NCBI GenBank assembly: GCA_023622515.1
Contig: JAMNZB010000017.1
Location: forward strand, 1-35,109
Direction: 5' to 3'
Length of the DNA: 35,109 nucleotides
DNA from: Bacillota bacterium
GTDB taxonomy: Bacteria > Bacillota > Clostridia > Saccharofermentanales > DTU023
Within the stretch, counting starts at the first letter, position 1. Every line of letters begins with the position of its first letter. Shown one piece after another: positions 27,381-34,497 of this stretch. The position numbers and the translations under genes were made by a program. Below the pieces are notes generated by a model, which ran no database searches, was not told the origin of the DNA, and saw only the letters and a program-made list of their open reading frames with translations.

Positions 27381-28758
27381 AGCGAACCACCTCAAAGCGT
27401 GCCAAGCTAAAGGATTCACCGGGGGCGATACCGGCCTTTCTTCTGGCCATATCCACTTGTTCTTCCGCTGTATCAACACCCTCCAGATTAGGCAGCAAAA
27501 CACCGCACTTGTAGCCCGAACTGACTATGACACCATAGCGCTTCGGGTCCAACTCATCAGGATTTTGAATCTTTTCTGCCGGTAAAAGCACATCAACGCT
27601 GACCTCAAGATCCTCTAATTCTTCCAAGCGCAGAGGATTGAAGCGCGGGTCACGGGTCGAAGCAGCTATCGCATTCGCCTGTATTTCCAAGGCCAACGAG
27701 TCCTGACAGGGCTCCAAGCTGCCGATACAGCCACGTAAGCGCCCCTTGCGATGCAGGCTCACAAAGCAAGCGGCTTGCCTCTTCCCTATTTCATCGGGTA
27801 GGTTTTTGGGCAATTCGGGGCAACGGCCTGTTCGAATAAATTCTTCTATGGTCCGTCTAGCCAGTGAAATATGGGGGTTTTCCCTGCTATCGGCTTCATT
27901 TTTTGCTTGCGCCGGCGCATCAAGGAACTTGCGCTGCGGATTTTTCTTTGTCGGAATAAAACGAAAAACAGCATAACCTACACCAAAAGGCCCTTCATAG
28001 GAAAGCTGAGTTACCTCCAGCTCTTCTCCATCCAAGGCACCTGCCATAATTTGGAAGGAGGAAAGGCCACATTGGGCAGCTTCCTCTGTCAGCCTTTCCG
28101 GCAGGGCTAGTAGTTCATCAAAAGCAGCTCGACCCAATATGTCATTAATCATACTGTCAAATTTTGGTCCCGCTTCCTTATAACCATAGGGGCCATCTGC
28201 CTTTAAAACATGCGAGAGGTCTCCCGAGGCGATATAGACAACACGGCGTTTAAGTTCTTCTGCCGCTGCAGTAACAATCTGGCCCAGTCGGTAGTGGGTT
28301 GCAGCTGAAAAACCGGACAAACCGAGGCGGAGAAATTTGAAGTTTTCATACTCTTTAGTAATGAAGTAGAGGGGCACCAGGCTGCCGTGGTCAAGCTTAT
28401 TGCTTCTCGAATCAGCAAAGACGGTCAGCTGCTCCTGCTCCGCCTCTTCTAAAATTTTACTCACTAAAAGCAGGTCGTTTTCCAGGCTTTGCTTAAGTTG
28501 CGGGAAGCCGAAATTGCCCATGTTTCCTTCATCACGCTTTGAAGCAGAAAGAAAAAAGGCATCACGATAGGCCGGGGCATGTGGTGAGGAAAGGATAATC
28601 GTATCCGGAGCCAGCTCAGCAATTTCTTTAGCCACTTGCTTCATGGACCTAGCTGTAGCAGCAATCTTCGCTTCCTCTCCCCTAGCAATTTCCGGTAAAA
28701 CAATGGGCGGATGCGGTACAACATAGGCACGCAAAATACCAAATTCTTTTTTCGTCAT
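27373..28758 (-). CDS. amrB-amrA: AmmeMemoRadiSam fusion: Memo/LigB-like dioxygenase-type domain plus AMMECR1 domain
   Basis: The product has 461 residues. Residues 8-268 match the Memo/class III extradiol dioxygenase (LigB-like) fold, with candidate metal-ligand histidines in VPHPP (H16), SSPHAP (H60), LDHGS (H124) and SGDLSHV (H183). A linker at about 270-295 leads to an AMMECR1 domain with the signature LRGCIG at 341-346. These correspond to AmmeMemoRadiSam proteins B and A, which are separate genes in many genomes but fused here. ATG 28758 follows AAAGGAG with 7 nt spacing. The 3' end overlaps amrS by 8 bp, so all three system components come from two coupled genes. A joint redox or modification pathway is proposed for such trios; the reaction is unknown. 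Confidence 0.88.
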   Translation of the reverse strand: MTKKEFGILRAYVVPHPPIVLPEIARGEEAKIAATARSMKQVAKEIAELAPDTIILSSPHAPAYRDAFFLSASKRDEGNMGNFGFPQLKQSLENDLLLVSKILEEAEQEQLTVFADSRSNKLDHGSLVPLYFITKEYENFKFLRLGLSGFSAATHYRLGQIVTAAAEELKRRVVYIASGDLSHVLKADGPYGYKEAGPKFDSMINDILGRAAFDELLALPERLTEEAAQCGLSSFQIMAGALDGEELEVTQLSYEGPFGVGYAVFRFIPTKKNPQRKFLDAPAQAKNEADSRENPHISLARRTIEEFIRTGRCPELPKNLPDEIGKRQAACFVSLHRKGRLRGCIGSLEPCQDSLALEIQANAIAASTRDPRFNPLRLEELEDLEVSVDVLLPAEKIQNPDELDPKRYGVIVSSGYKCGVLLPNLEGVDTAEEQVDMARRKAGIAPGESFSLARFEVVRYE

Positions 28759-28808
28759 ATAGCTTCTCCTTTCCGGGCTTGTGAGGCAGAGTGTGTTTCC
28801 ATAAAGAC

Positions 28809-28822
28809 CTGTAGATATACAG
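28809..28822. repeat. Small inverted repeat between the MBL gene and the amr operon
   Basis: CTGTA-GATA-TACAG lies in the 72-bp gap between the metallo-hydrolase stop and the amrBA start. It could be an operator or a weak hairpin; it has no adjoining T run, so it is a poor terminator. Confidence 0.35.
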
Positions 28823-28830
28823 TTACTCTT

Positions 28831-29802
28831 TTATACTAGCAAAAAATAATATAGCTTTTCATCTTTCTGAATATAATCCGCTTGCCCCCTGTGTCTGAGA
28901 TATTCTAAATGGGCATGGGCCTCACCCGTAGCAAAGGACTTCTGTGATTGGGGAAATTCATCAAAATTCCTACTTTTAATATCCCAGTGCATCTGCTTGG
29001 TAACGTCTCTTACGCTTGAGTATTTCTTGAGGGCTAATGCCTTTTTCACTTCTTCCAGTCTTTTTTCATGATGGTCCTTGAGCTCATCAATTCTTTCTCT
29101 ATGGTCTTTGACTAATTCTCTATGGGATGAGAAGAGATGCTTAACATCCAGGTCATAAACCTTGTCCAGATTCTTGAGGTAGGTGCCTAAACTATCTCCG
29201 TATTGAAATCCCCAAAAGGTAATATTGGGCGTAATCCTTTGGAGGATATGGTCACCACAAAAGAGAAGTTTGTGTTTTCTCTCGTAAAGACCCGTCATCC
29301 CCGGTGTATGACCGGCAAGGTCAAGAATTTCAAACTCATAGTCATCAATACTTAGCCTCTCACCGACAATAGCTTCCCTAAAGTCAAGCTTCCCTTCAAT
29401 CGCATATTGGTAACCGGGATGCTCTTCTATTTTAAAATTATCTTCCGAGAGCCCTTGAAGCATGGCATTAGTATAGGTTGCTGCCCAAGTAGCATCAGGA
29501 TTATTCAATATTTTTCCGTCGACTTGACTGATATAGACCTCGACACCCCTTTCGCGCAAAAAAGTAGCAAGCCCGACATGGTCAGAATGGAGGTGAGTCA
29601 GATACAATATTGTCTTATCAAAATCAAGTGCATATTTTTCGAAAACATCAAGCATTCTTTGCTTTGTTTCTTCCAGATTAAAGCCACAATCTACAATCAT
29701 TGACCGACTTTCACCTTTAATGATAAAAAGATTTAAATTTTTAAGTGGATTATTCGGAAGCGGAAGCGCTTCCATGAAAATATTTTTATATACCTCTTGC
29801 AT
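28831..29802 (-). CDS. Metallo-beta-lactamase-fold hydrolase
   Basis: The product has 323 residues. The metal-binding motif HLHSDH lies at 70-75 (H70, H72, D74, H75), with further ligands GH165 in DLAGHTPG, D184 in FCGDH and H227 in FSSHRE: a complete two-metal MBL site. The last about 80 residues are helical and basic and resemble the winged-helix tail found in LACTB2/glyoxalase II-like MBL proteins. These are hydrolases of thioesters, phosphodiesters or related bonds; the substrate is not evident. It is probably cytosolic, as no signal peptide is seen. ATG 29802 follows AGAGGAA. It lies 72 bp upstream of the amr operon on the same strand and may be co-transcribed. Confidence 0.85.
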   Translation of the reverse strand: MQEVYKNIFMEALPLPNNPLKNLNLFIIKGESRSMIVDCGFNLEETKQRMLDVFEKYALDFDKTILYLTHLHSDHVGLATFLRERGVEVYISQVDGKILNNPDATWAATYTNAMLQGLSEDNFKIEEHPGYQYAIEGKLDFREAIVGERLSIDDYEFEILDLAGHTPGMTGLYERKHKLLFCGDHILQRITPNITFWGFQYGDSLGTYLKNLDKVYDLDVKHLFSSHRELVKDHRERIDELKDHHEKRLEEVKKALALKKYSSVRDVTKQMHWDIKSRNFDEFPQSQKSFATGEAHAHLEYLRHRGQADYIQKDEKLYYFLLV

Positions 29803-29839
29803 GACCCTTCCTCTATGTTCCTAACTTTGTTTTTCCATC

Positions 29840-29927
29840 TAAAAGCTCTATCAATCTATTTAAAAGCTCTATCAATCTGAAAATTATCCACTTTATCTAA
29901 GCTTATCTATTTATCTGAGCTTATCTA
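29840..29927. repeat. Two short tandem duplications between MBL and GNAT genes
   Basis: An 18-bp perfect direct repeat (TAAAAGCTCTATCAATCT) occurs at 29840-29857 and 29861-29878. A second 17-bp repeat, TTATCT(A/G)AGCTTATCTA, occurs at 29893-29909 and 29911-29927 and runs into the stop codon of the GNAT gene. Together they fill most of the 118-bp gap. They look like replication-slippage products; no function is evident. Confidence 0.8.
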
Positions 29928-30487
29928 ATCCAGTCCTTTTTATGCATAACTGTTAAAACAGATTCTTCTTGAGTGCCATACCTGGTTGTATATTCCCGAT
30001 CACACACATAGGTAAAACCCAATTTTTCATTTACCCGTTTTGACTGATAATTTCTCTTAAAGTATCCACAAAAAACAGCGTCAAGCCCGAGATCCTCAAA
30101 ACAAAAATCTAAAACCCTGGCTGCCGCTTGAGGCATCAAGCCTCTTCCCCAATAATCCTTGCTGAGCACATAACCAATTTCGCGGCATTGGAGAGGGATA
30201 TATTCTTCACCGACATGTTTCTCGTTATAGCGTTCTATTCCGATAGACCCGATAACTTTAGCTGATTTTTTCTCTACAATGGCTAAGGTTTTTTTCCCGC
30301 AAATAAACATATCCAAAATTTCTTTTGATTCTTCTATAGATTGATGATGGACCCATCCCGCTAATTCACCAACTCCGGGAACTTTGGCGTATTCATTAAA
30401 ATCATGTAAATCGGCTGGCTCAAAAGGTCGCAGTATTAAGGCTTCTGTCTCTAAGTACACACCGGTAATATCAATGCTTGCATTCAT
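29921..30487 (-). CDS. GNAT-family N-acetyltransferase (RimJ/RimL-like)
   Basis: The product has 188 residues from ATG 30487. I prefer this over the track start at 30496 because AAGGTGG touches the upstream ATG directly but is 9 nt from this one. It opens with ETEALILRPFEPADL, typical of the RimJ/RimL (GNAT_3) group, and carries the acetyl-CoA motif EIGYVLSKDYWGRGLMPQA and a late NEKLGF segment. Such enzymes acetylate protein N-termini, antibiotics or small amines using acetyl-CoA in the cytosol; the substrate cannot be told. It is upstream of the MBL gene on the same strand, separated by short repeats. Confidence 0.85.
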   Translation of the reverse strand: MNASIDITGVYLETEALILRPFEPADLHDFNEYAKVPGVGELAGWVHHQSIEESKEILDMFICGKKTLAIVEKKSAKVIGSIGIERYNEKHVGEEYIPLQCREIGYVLSKDYWGRGLMPQAAARVLDFCFEDLGLDAVFCGYFKRNYQSKRVNEKLGFTYVCDREYTTRYGTQEESVLTVMHKKDWIR

Positions 30488-30496
30488 TTTTATCAT

Positions 30497-30844
30497 CCAC
30501 CTTGCAAATTATACTTCACCATGGCCGCTAAGCTTGTAGTTCAGTTCCCCTTGCAGGCACACCGTCAACCTCAATCCAACAAAGATGCCCATTACTTCTT
30601 TTAGCCTTAGAATATGCGCCTCCCCCTCTTCTAAGTCTTGTCAAGGGCATTTGGAAAACCGGCATGCTCCATCACTGCACCATCATTCTACCATTTATTG
30701 TGAACTATAGAGCAGCTACACTTCAGTGGAAAGTCAGGTCTTGAGTGTAGCCTTAAATTTCGCTACTTGTAGATTTTATTGGCAAGGAAAGTTTGTTGTT
30801 GAGCAGGCTATTGAAAACATTCTAATGGCTATATTTTATGATTT
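30497..30844. other. Intergenic region with possible gene debris
   Basis: This stretch lies between the GNAT gene and the terminator of the LPXTG gene. On the minus strand a 40-codon frame at 30528-30650 (MPLTRLRRGGGAYSK...) and, in another frame just upstream, HAGFPNALDKT look protein-like. They have no ribosome binding site and cannot be assigned. I see no convincing gene; it may be the remains of one. Confidence 0.3.
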
Positions 30845-30875
30845 TAAAAAAGGGGCCGAATCAATATTCAGCCCC
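30845..30875 (-). terminator. Rho-independent terminator of the LPXTG protein gene
   Basis: On the minus strand GGGGCTGAAT-ATTG-ATTCGGCCCC (one internal mismatch) is followed by TTTTTT. It lies 48 bp after the TAG at 30923. Confidence 0.88.
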
Positions 30876-30922
30876 GTTAAATGTTCTACTTATAAGGAAA
30901 ATTTGTTCTTATATCTTTGCCT

Positions 30923-32077
30923 CTATCCTCTTTTCTTGCTAGTTAAGAAGACAAACCCACCAATAGATAAGAGCGACATTGTCAGCCACGGGTAATAACG
31001 GCTACTCCCCCCTGTTTTCGGCAAAACATGGCTTGATTTCGCTGCTTCTGCTGTCTGCTGATTATCTTGTGCTTTGATTTCAATAATGCCGTACGCTGAA
31101 CCTGATGTAAAAACAATCTCCACCAAGTGCCTGCCTACAGACAGGCGCTCAAGGAATGTAGATTTAAAGCTAACAATCGTTGAGCCCTCTTTCACATCAT
31201 AGTTGCCTTCATCGACAATCTTGTCGTCTACCTTGACATGGCGGAAGTCTTTAAAAACAGCATTTGAAGTGAAGCTTGCGGACTCGTTCGACCCCTTGGT
31301 CCATACCGGAGAGTGCTGGGTCACTCCAATACCGACAAGTTCCATCGGACTCGTATCGGTTTGATCAGCTTTGTTCGAATCGGTAAGCCTTTCTTTGGCC
31401 CACATAGCCGTAAACATATGTCCACCTGCCTGCACTTGATATTTATCGCCCGGATGATACTCTGAACCTTCCCAGTATTTAAACACATATCCCTCTCTAG
31501 TAGGAGCTTCGGCAATCGTTATCGTATCACCTGCCTCTGCCGTGATTATTCGGGGACTAGTTGTCCCATCCCACCACTTACCACCGGCAGGATTGAATAT
31601 TACCGTTTCTAAGGATATAGCTTCCTGTTGCGATGTTGTTTTCTGTTGGGATGTTGTTTCCTGTTGGAATGTTGTTTCCTGTTGGAATGTTGTTTCCTGT
31701 TGGAATGTTGTTTCCTGTTGGAATGTTGTTTCCTGTTGGAATGTTGTTTCCTGTTGGGATGTTGTTTCCCATTTGGCATGTAGGAGCGTCTGCTCAGAGA
31801 ATACAGGAGTCTGGAAATTAAATTTATTAGTTAGATTCTGATCGGTATACCAACCGCAAAATGTATAACCTGCTGCCGTCGGATCGGGCGGTGCAGGTAC
31901 CGTTGATCCAGGAGTTATATAGATATTTTGAATCGGCTTTCCATGCCCATTCATATTAAACATAACAACAACTGAATCCTCGGTTTCTCCAGGATATTTA
32001 TTAGCGCACACCGGAACATACATTACCGTTATCAACAATACTGTACAGAGCATTAAAGATAGGAATTGCTTTTTCAT
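30923..32077 (-). CDS. LPXTG cell-wall-anchored surface protein with InlB-type repeats and a hexapeptide tandem repeat
   Basis: The product has 384 residues from ATG 32077. I chose this start over 32095 because AAAGGGGTG lies 6 nt upstream and the signal peptide (MKKQFLSLMLCTVLLITV...CA) then begins cleanly. A first Listeria-Bacteroides (Flg_new/InlB B) repeat occupies about 35-103, ending GYTFCGWYTD..HAKW. Eight hexapeptides (ETTFQQ type) follow. A second such repeat (about 155-225, GYVFKYWEG) and a C-terminal beta module (about 240-335) resembling CBM_X2 come next. LPKTG begins at 352, followed by a hydrophobic helix and KKRG, a complete sortase signal. Function: probably adhesion or carbohydrate binding at the cell wall. 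It is a single-gene unit with its own terminator. Confidence 0.9.
   Translation of the reverse strand: MKKQFLSLMLCTVLLITVMYVPVCANKYPGETEDSVVVMFNMNGHGKPIQNIYITPGSTVPAPPDPTAAGYTFCGWYTDQNLTNKFNFQTPVFSEQTLLHAKWETTSQQETTFQQETTFQQETTFQQETTFQQETTFQQETTSQQKTTSQQEAISLETVIFNPAGGKWWDGTTSPRIITAEAGDTITIAEAPTREGYVFKYWEGSEYHPGDKYQVQAGGHMFTAMWAKERLTDSNKADQTDTSPMELVGIGVTQHSPVWTKGSNESASFTSNAVFKDFRHVKVDDKIVDEGNYDVKEGSTIVSFKSTFLERLSVGRHLVEIVFTSGSAYGIIEIKAQDNQQTAEAAKSSHVLPKTGGSSRYYPWLTMSLLSIGGFVFLTSKKRG
31625..31768 (-). repeat. 18-bp tandem repeat (eight copies) encoding ETTFQQ-type hexapeptides
   Basis: The unit CTGTTGGAATGTTGTTTC on the plus strand occurs eight times. The inner copies are identical and the outer copies carry Ser or Lys variants (ETTSQQ, KTTSQQ). 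It forms a Gln/Thr-rich linker between the two InlB-type domains. It is stop-free in other frames too, which explains the overlapping ORFs in the track. Confidence 0.92.
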
Positions 32078-32126
32078 TTGAGACACCCCTTTCATTTGCT
32101 ATAAAATAATTAAAAATTCACAAGAC

Positions 32127-32156
32127 ATAATAAGTATTGAAATATAACAACAACAG
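32127..32156 (-). promoter_or_regulatory. Weak candidate promoter of the LPXTG gene
   Basis: The minus strand carries TATTAT (32127-32132), preceded by CTGTTG with an 18-nt spacer or TTGTTG with a 15-nt spacer. The -35 match is poor. It lies about 50 bp before the start codon, in AT-rich DNA. Confidence 0.25.
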
Positions 32157-32390
32157 CAATTAGAACTTCAATAGCTTGCCAAAAAGCTTTCCTTAATCTT
32201 AGTAGCATTTTAATCTGACGTATTTTTTTTGTAATGTAGCCTTATATCACTAATTTATATTTTTTTGTAAAAAATGAACCCGAAAACGTGATTTCCACGA
32301 GTGTCGGCATAAAAATTGTACAAAATAAACAAAGGGGAATATGCATGTTTAAGCCATCAATTCTTATCCCCGTGTGCCGGCCATTATATA
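32157..32390. other. AT-rich intergenic stretch, no gene seen
   Basis: It contains poly-T/A runs and no open frame with a ribosome binding site. I see nothing assignable beyond general AT-rich upstream DNA of the LPXTG gene. Confidence 0.4.
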
Positions 32391-32555
32391 CTAAGAGCCA
32401 GCCTGAAGAAATAAGGGGCAGACACTAGCTACATCATGCCCGCCCAGCAAAAAGAAAAGCGTCTTGCCAGTATGGTAAGGTTCGCATCCCAAGGCCTGAG
32501 CTGCTAATCCCATGGTAGCGCTGGACATATCAAACTCTTTCATCCGATCCGCCAT
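32391..32555 (-). pseudogene. Truncated YbaK/EbsC-type aminoacyl-tRNA deacylase fragment
   Basis: The minus strand reads MADRMKEFDMSSATMGLAAQ, then ALGCEPYHTGKTLFFLLGG and a stop (54 codons). The core EFDxSSAT..LAAQALGCEP....KTL.FL matches the start of YbaK/EbsC proteins, which hydrolyse mischarged tRNA such as Cys-tRNA(Pro) and are normally about 155 residues. Here the usual N-terminal lead-in is cut by a stop at 32571-32573, the C-terminal two thirds are missing, and there is no ribosome binding site. It was too short for the ORF track. The family call rests on pattern memory only. Confidence 0.65.
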
Positions 32556-32597
32556 TCCATGAATCTGTATTTATCGTTCTGTAGCTTAAAAGTACTT

Positions 32598-33563
32598 TCA
32601 TATTGCTTTAAAACAAGCCCAGCTATGGCTATCATTTCCTACCATATCAGGGAATGTCTCAGCGCATCTGCGTTCCGAATAATCACAACGCAGTCTAAAA
32701 GGACATCCTTCATAACAATAATCTTGTTCATCTGGTATAGAAGAATCAAAAAAGTTGAATTCGCCCCTGTTTATATGCGGAACTGCCTGTAATAAATGTT
32801 GTGTATAGGGATGTTTTGGATTGCTAAAAACTTCTTCCGCAGTCCCCAGCTCGCATATACGCCCTCTTAACATAACACAAATTCTATCTGCAATATACCT
32901 TACTACACCCAAGTCATGAGAAATAAAAATCATCGATGTATTGAATTTTGTCTGAATATCTTTTAAAAGATTTAAAATTTGTGCCTGTACAGAAACATCC
33001 AAAGCGGATACCGGCTCATCACACAGCAAAATATCCGGTTGGCAAGCAATAGCTCTAGCAATTGCCACTCTTTGCCTTTGTCCGCCGGAAAGTTCTTTTG
33101 CTCTTTTTTCCAGATAGCGTAAATCTAAGCCTACTAATGACATTATCTCATTGGTTCTCTCTTCTATTTGCTTATCGTTCATTTCCTTCGCCAATGAGCG
33201 CATCGGTTCTCTTAGAACAGCCTTCATTTTCATCAAGGGATCAATTGAAGAATAGGGATCTTGAAAAATCATTTGCATTTGCCTTCTTACTTTATTCATA
33301 GCTTTTTGATTAGAAGTATCAATTTTATTGGAAAAGAAAAATATTTCTCCCCTGTCAATTTGTTCCAATCCCATCAACACTCTCGCCAAAGTTGTTTTAC
33401 CACAACCGGATTCACCAACTAGGCCGAGAATCTCGCCTTCGAATAAACTCAGAGAAAAGGTTTGTAAGGCGGGTATGAAAAAATCCTTTTTCCTAAATTT
33501 TAAATTCAGATTTTTCATGACTAATACTTCACTTTTACTATTCATATTTGACACATCGGACAT
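32598..33563 (-). CDS. Peptide/nickel-type ABC transporter ATP-binding protein (OppF/DppF-like)
   Basis: The product has 321 residues from ATG 33563. Walker A GESGCGKT, Q-loop IFQDPYSS, signature LSGGQRQRVAIARA, Walker B ILLCDEPVSALD and H-loop ISHDLG are all intact. The C-terminal PKHPYTQHLLQAVP and the Cys-containing tail (YCYEGCPFRLRCDYSERRC) are typical of the oligopeptide/dipeptide importer ATPases, where such cysteines can bind an iron-sulfur cluster. The start at 33563 has GGGAG 6 nt upstream; an in-frame ATG at 33545 would give an 8-bp overlap with the previous stop, and the track start at 33605 has no good site. It is the last gene of the operon. The substrate (peptide, nickel or other) cannot be told. 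Confidence 0.88.
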   Translation of the reverse strand: MSDVSNMNSKSEVLVMKNLNLKFRKKDFFIPALQTFSLSLFEGEILGLVGESGCGKTTLARVLMGLEQIDRGEIFFFSNKIDTSNQKAMNKVRRQMQMIFQDPYSSIDPLMKMKAVLREPMRSLAKEMNDKQIEERTNEIMSLVGLDLRYLEKRAKELSGGQRQRVAIARAIACQPDILLCDEPVSALDVSVQAQILNLLKDIQTKFNTSMIFISHDLGVVRYIADRICVMLRGRICELGTAEEVFSNPKHPYTQHLLQAVPHINRGEFNFFDSSIPDEQDYCYEGCPFRLRCDYSERRCAETFPDMVGNDSHSWACFKAI

Positions 33564-34497
33564 GGCCATCTCCCACTTTTTTCCAAATCGGCTTTCTATT
33601 TTCACACGTTATTTGCTTCTCTTTACATCTCGCCATAAATCTACAGTAGCGTGAATACTCGTTAGGATGAGGAACTTGTCCTTCGATTGGCGTAAGTTTG
33701 TTTTTTAAATTATGAAGGTCAGGCATTGAATTCAAGAGTGCTCGATTATAGGGATGTCTAGGATTTACAAAAATATCCGGAATACGGCCTTCTTCTACAA
33801 ATTCTCCGCAATACATAATATAAGCTCGTTGGCAGAGTTGACTGATTACGGCTAAATCATGAGATACAAACACTATTGAGGTATTTAGTACTTGATTCAA
33901 ATTGTATAGAACATTTAAAATTCTCTTCTGTACAGTCACATCTAAAGCTGTTGTCGGTTCATCTGCTATGATTAGCGAAGGATTCATAATTACAGCAATG
34001 GCAATTATTACTCTCTGACAAAGTCCGCCGGAAAGTTGATGCGGATATTGCTTTGCTCTGCGTTCAGCTTCCGCTATTCCGACTTTTTCCATTATTTCGA
34101 TGACTTGCTTTTTCAGTTCATACCTGTCCACGTTCTTGTGAAGCTTCAATACTTCTCCTATCTGAGCACCAATGGTTTTTAAGGGATGCAAGGTCCTCAT
34201 AGGCTCTTGGAAAATCATAGTCATTTCCTTCCCTCTGATTTTGTCCAATAGCTTTGTATCTTTTGTCAAATCCATCCCTTTAAAGCAGATTTCACCCGAC
34301 AATATTTCTACATCATGGGGAAGAAGCCCTATCAGTGATTTGCACAAAAGACTTTTTCCACAACCGGACTCTCCCGCCAACCCGACTATCTCGCCTTGAT
34401 TCACGGAAAAGCTTATATTTTCAACGAGTATTGTGTTTTCCTTTTTTCCCTTAATACCTATTGTAAGGTTACTTACACGCAATAATTCATCAGTCAA
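33538..34497 (-). CDS. Peptide/nickel-type ABC transporter ATP-binding protein (OppD/DppD-like)
   Basis: The product has 319 residues. Walker A GESGCGKS, Q-loop IFQEPM, signature LSGGLCQRV (Cys where Arg/Met is usual), Walker B LIIADEPTTALD and H-loop VSHDLA are present. The tail has NPRHPYNRALLNSMPDL and CRFMARC...C, as in OppD/DppD. The start is TTG 34497, supported by AGAGGTG 7 nt upstream. The TTGACTGA overlap with the preceding permease stop (8 bp) indicates translational coupling. With the OppF-like protein it would form the ATPase pair that powers uptake. Confidence 0.88.
   Translation of the reverse strand: MTDELLRVSNLTIGIKGKKENTILVENISFSVNQGEIVGLAGESGCGKSLLCKSLIGLLPHDVEILSGEICFKGMDLTKDTKLLDKIRGKEMTMIFQEPMRTLHPLKTIGAQIGEVLKLHKNVDRYELKKQVIEIMEKVGIAEAERRAKQYPHQLSGGLCQRVIIAIAVIMNPSLIIADEPTTALDVTVQKRILNVLYNLNQVLNTSIVFVSHDLAVISQLCQRAYIMYCGEFVEEGRIPDIFVNPRHPYNRALLNSMPDLHNLKNKLTPIEGQVPHPNEYSRYCRFMARCKEKQITCENRKPIWKKVGDGHVRCVKYE

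Noticed and set aside
27381-27503. N-terminal extension of the radical SAM ORF
   Set aside because: These 41 codons overlap the upstream gene and lack family similarity; the ATG at 27380 has a strong ribosome binding site.
30726-30995. 89-residue plus-strand ORF
   Set aside because: It spans the terminator and 3' end of the LPXTG gene on the opposite strand and has no ribosome binding site or recognisable domain.
31625-31768. CRISPR array
   Set aside because: The 18-bp units are directly tandem with no spacers and are in frame within a surface protein gene.
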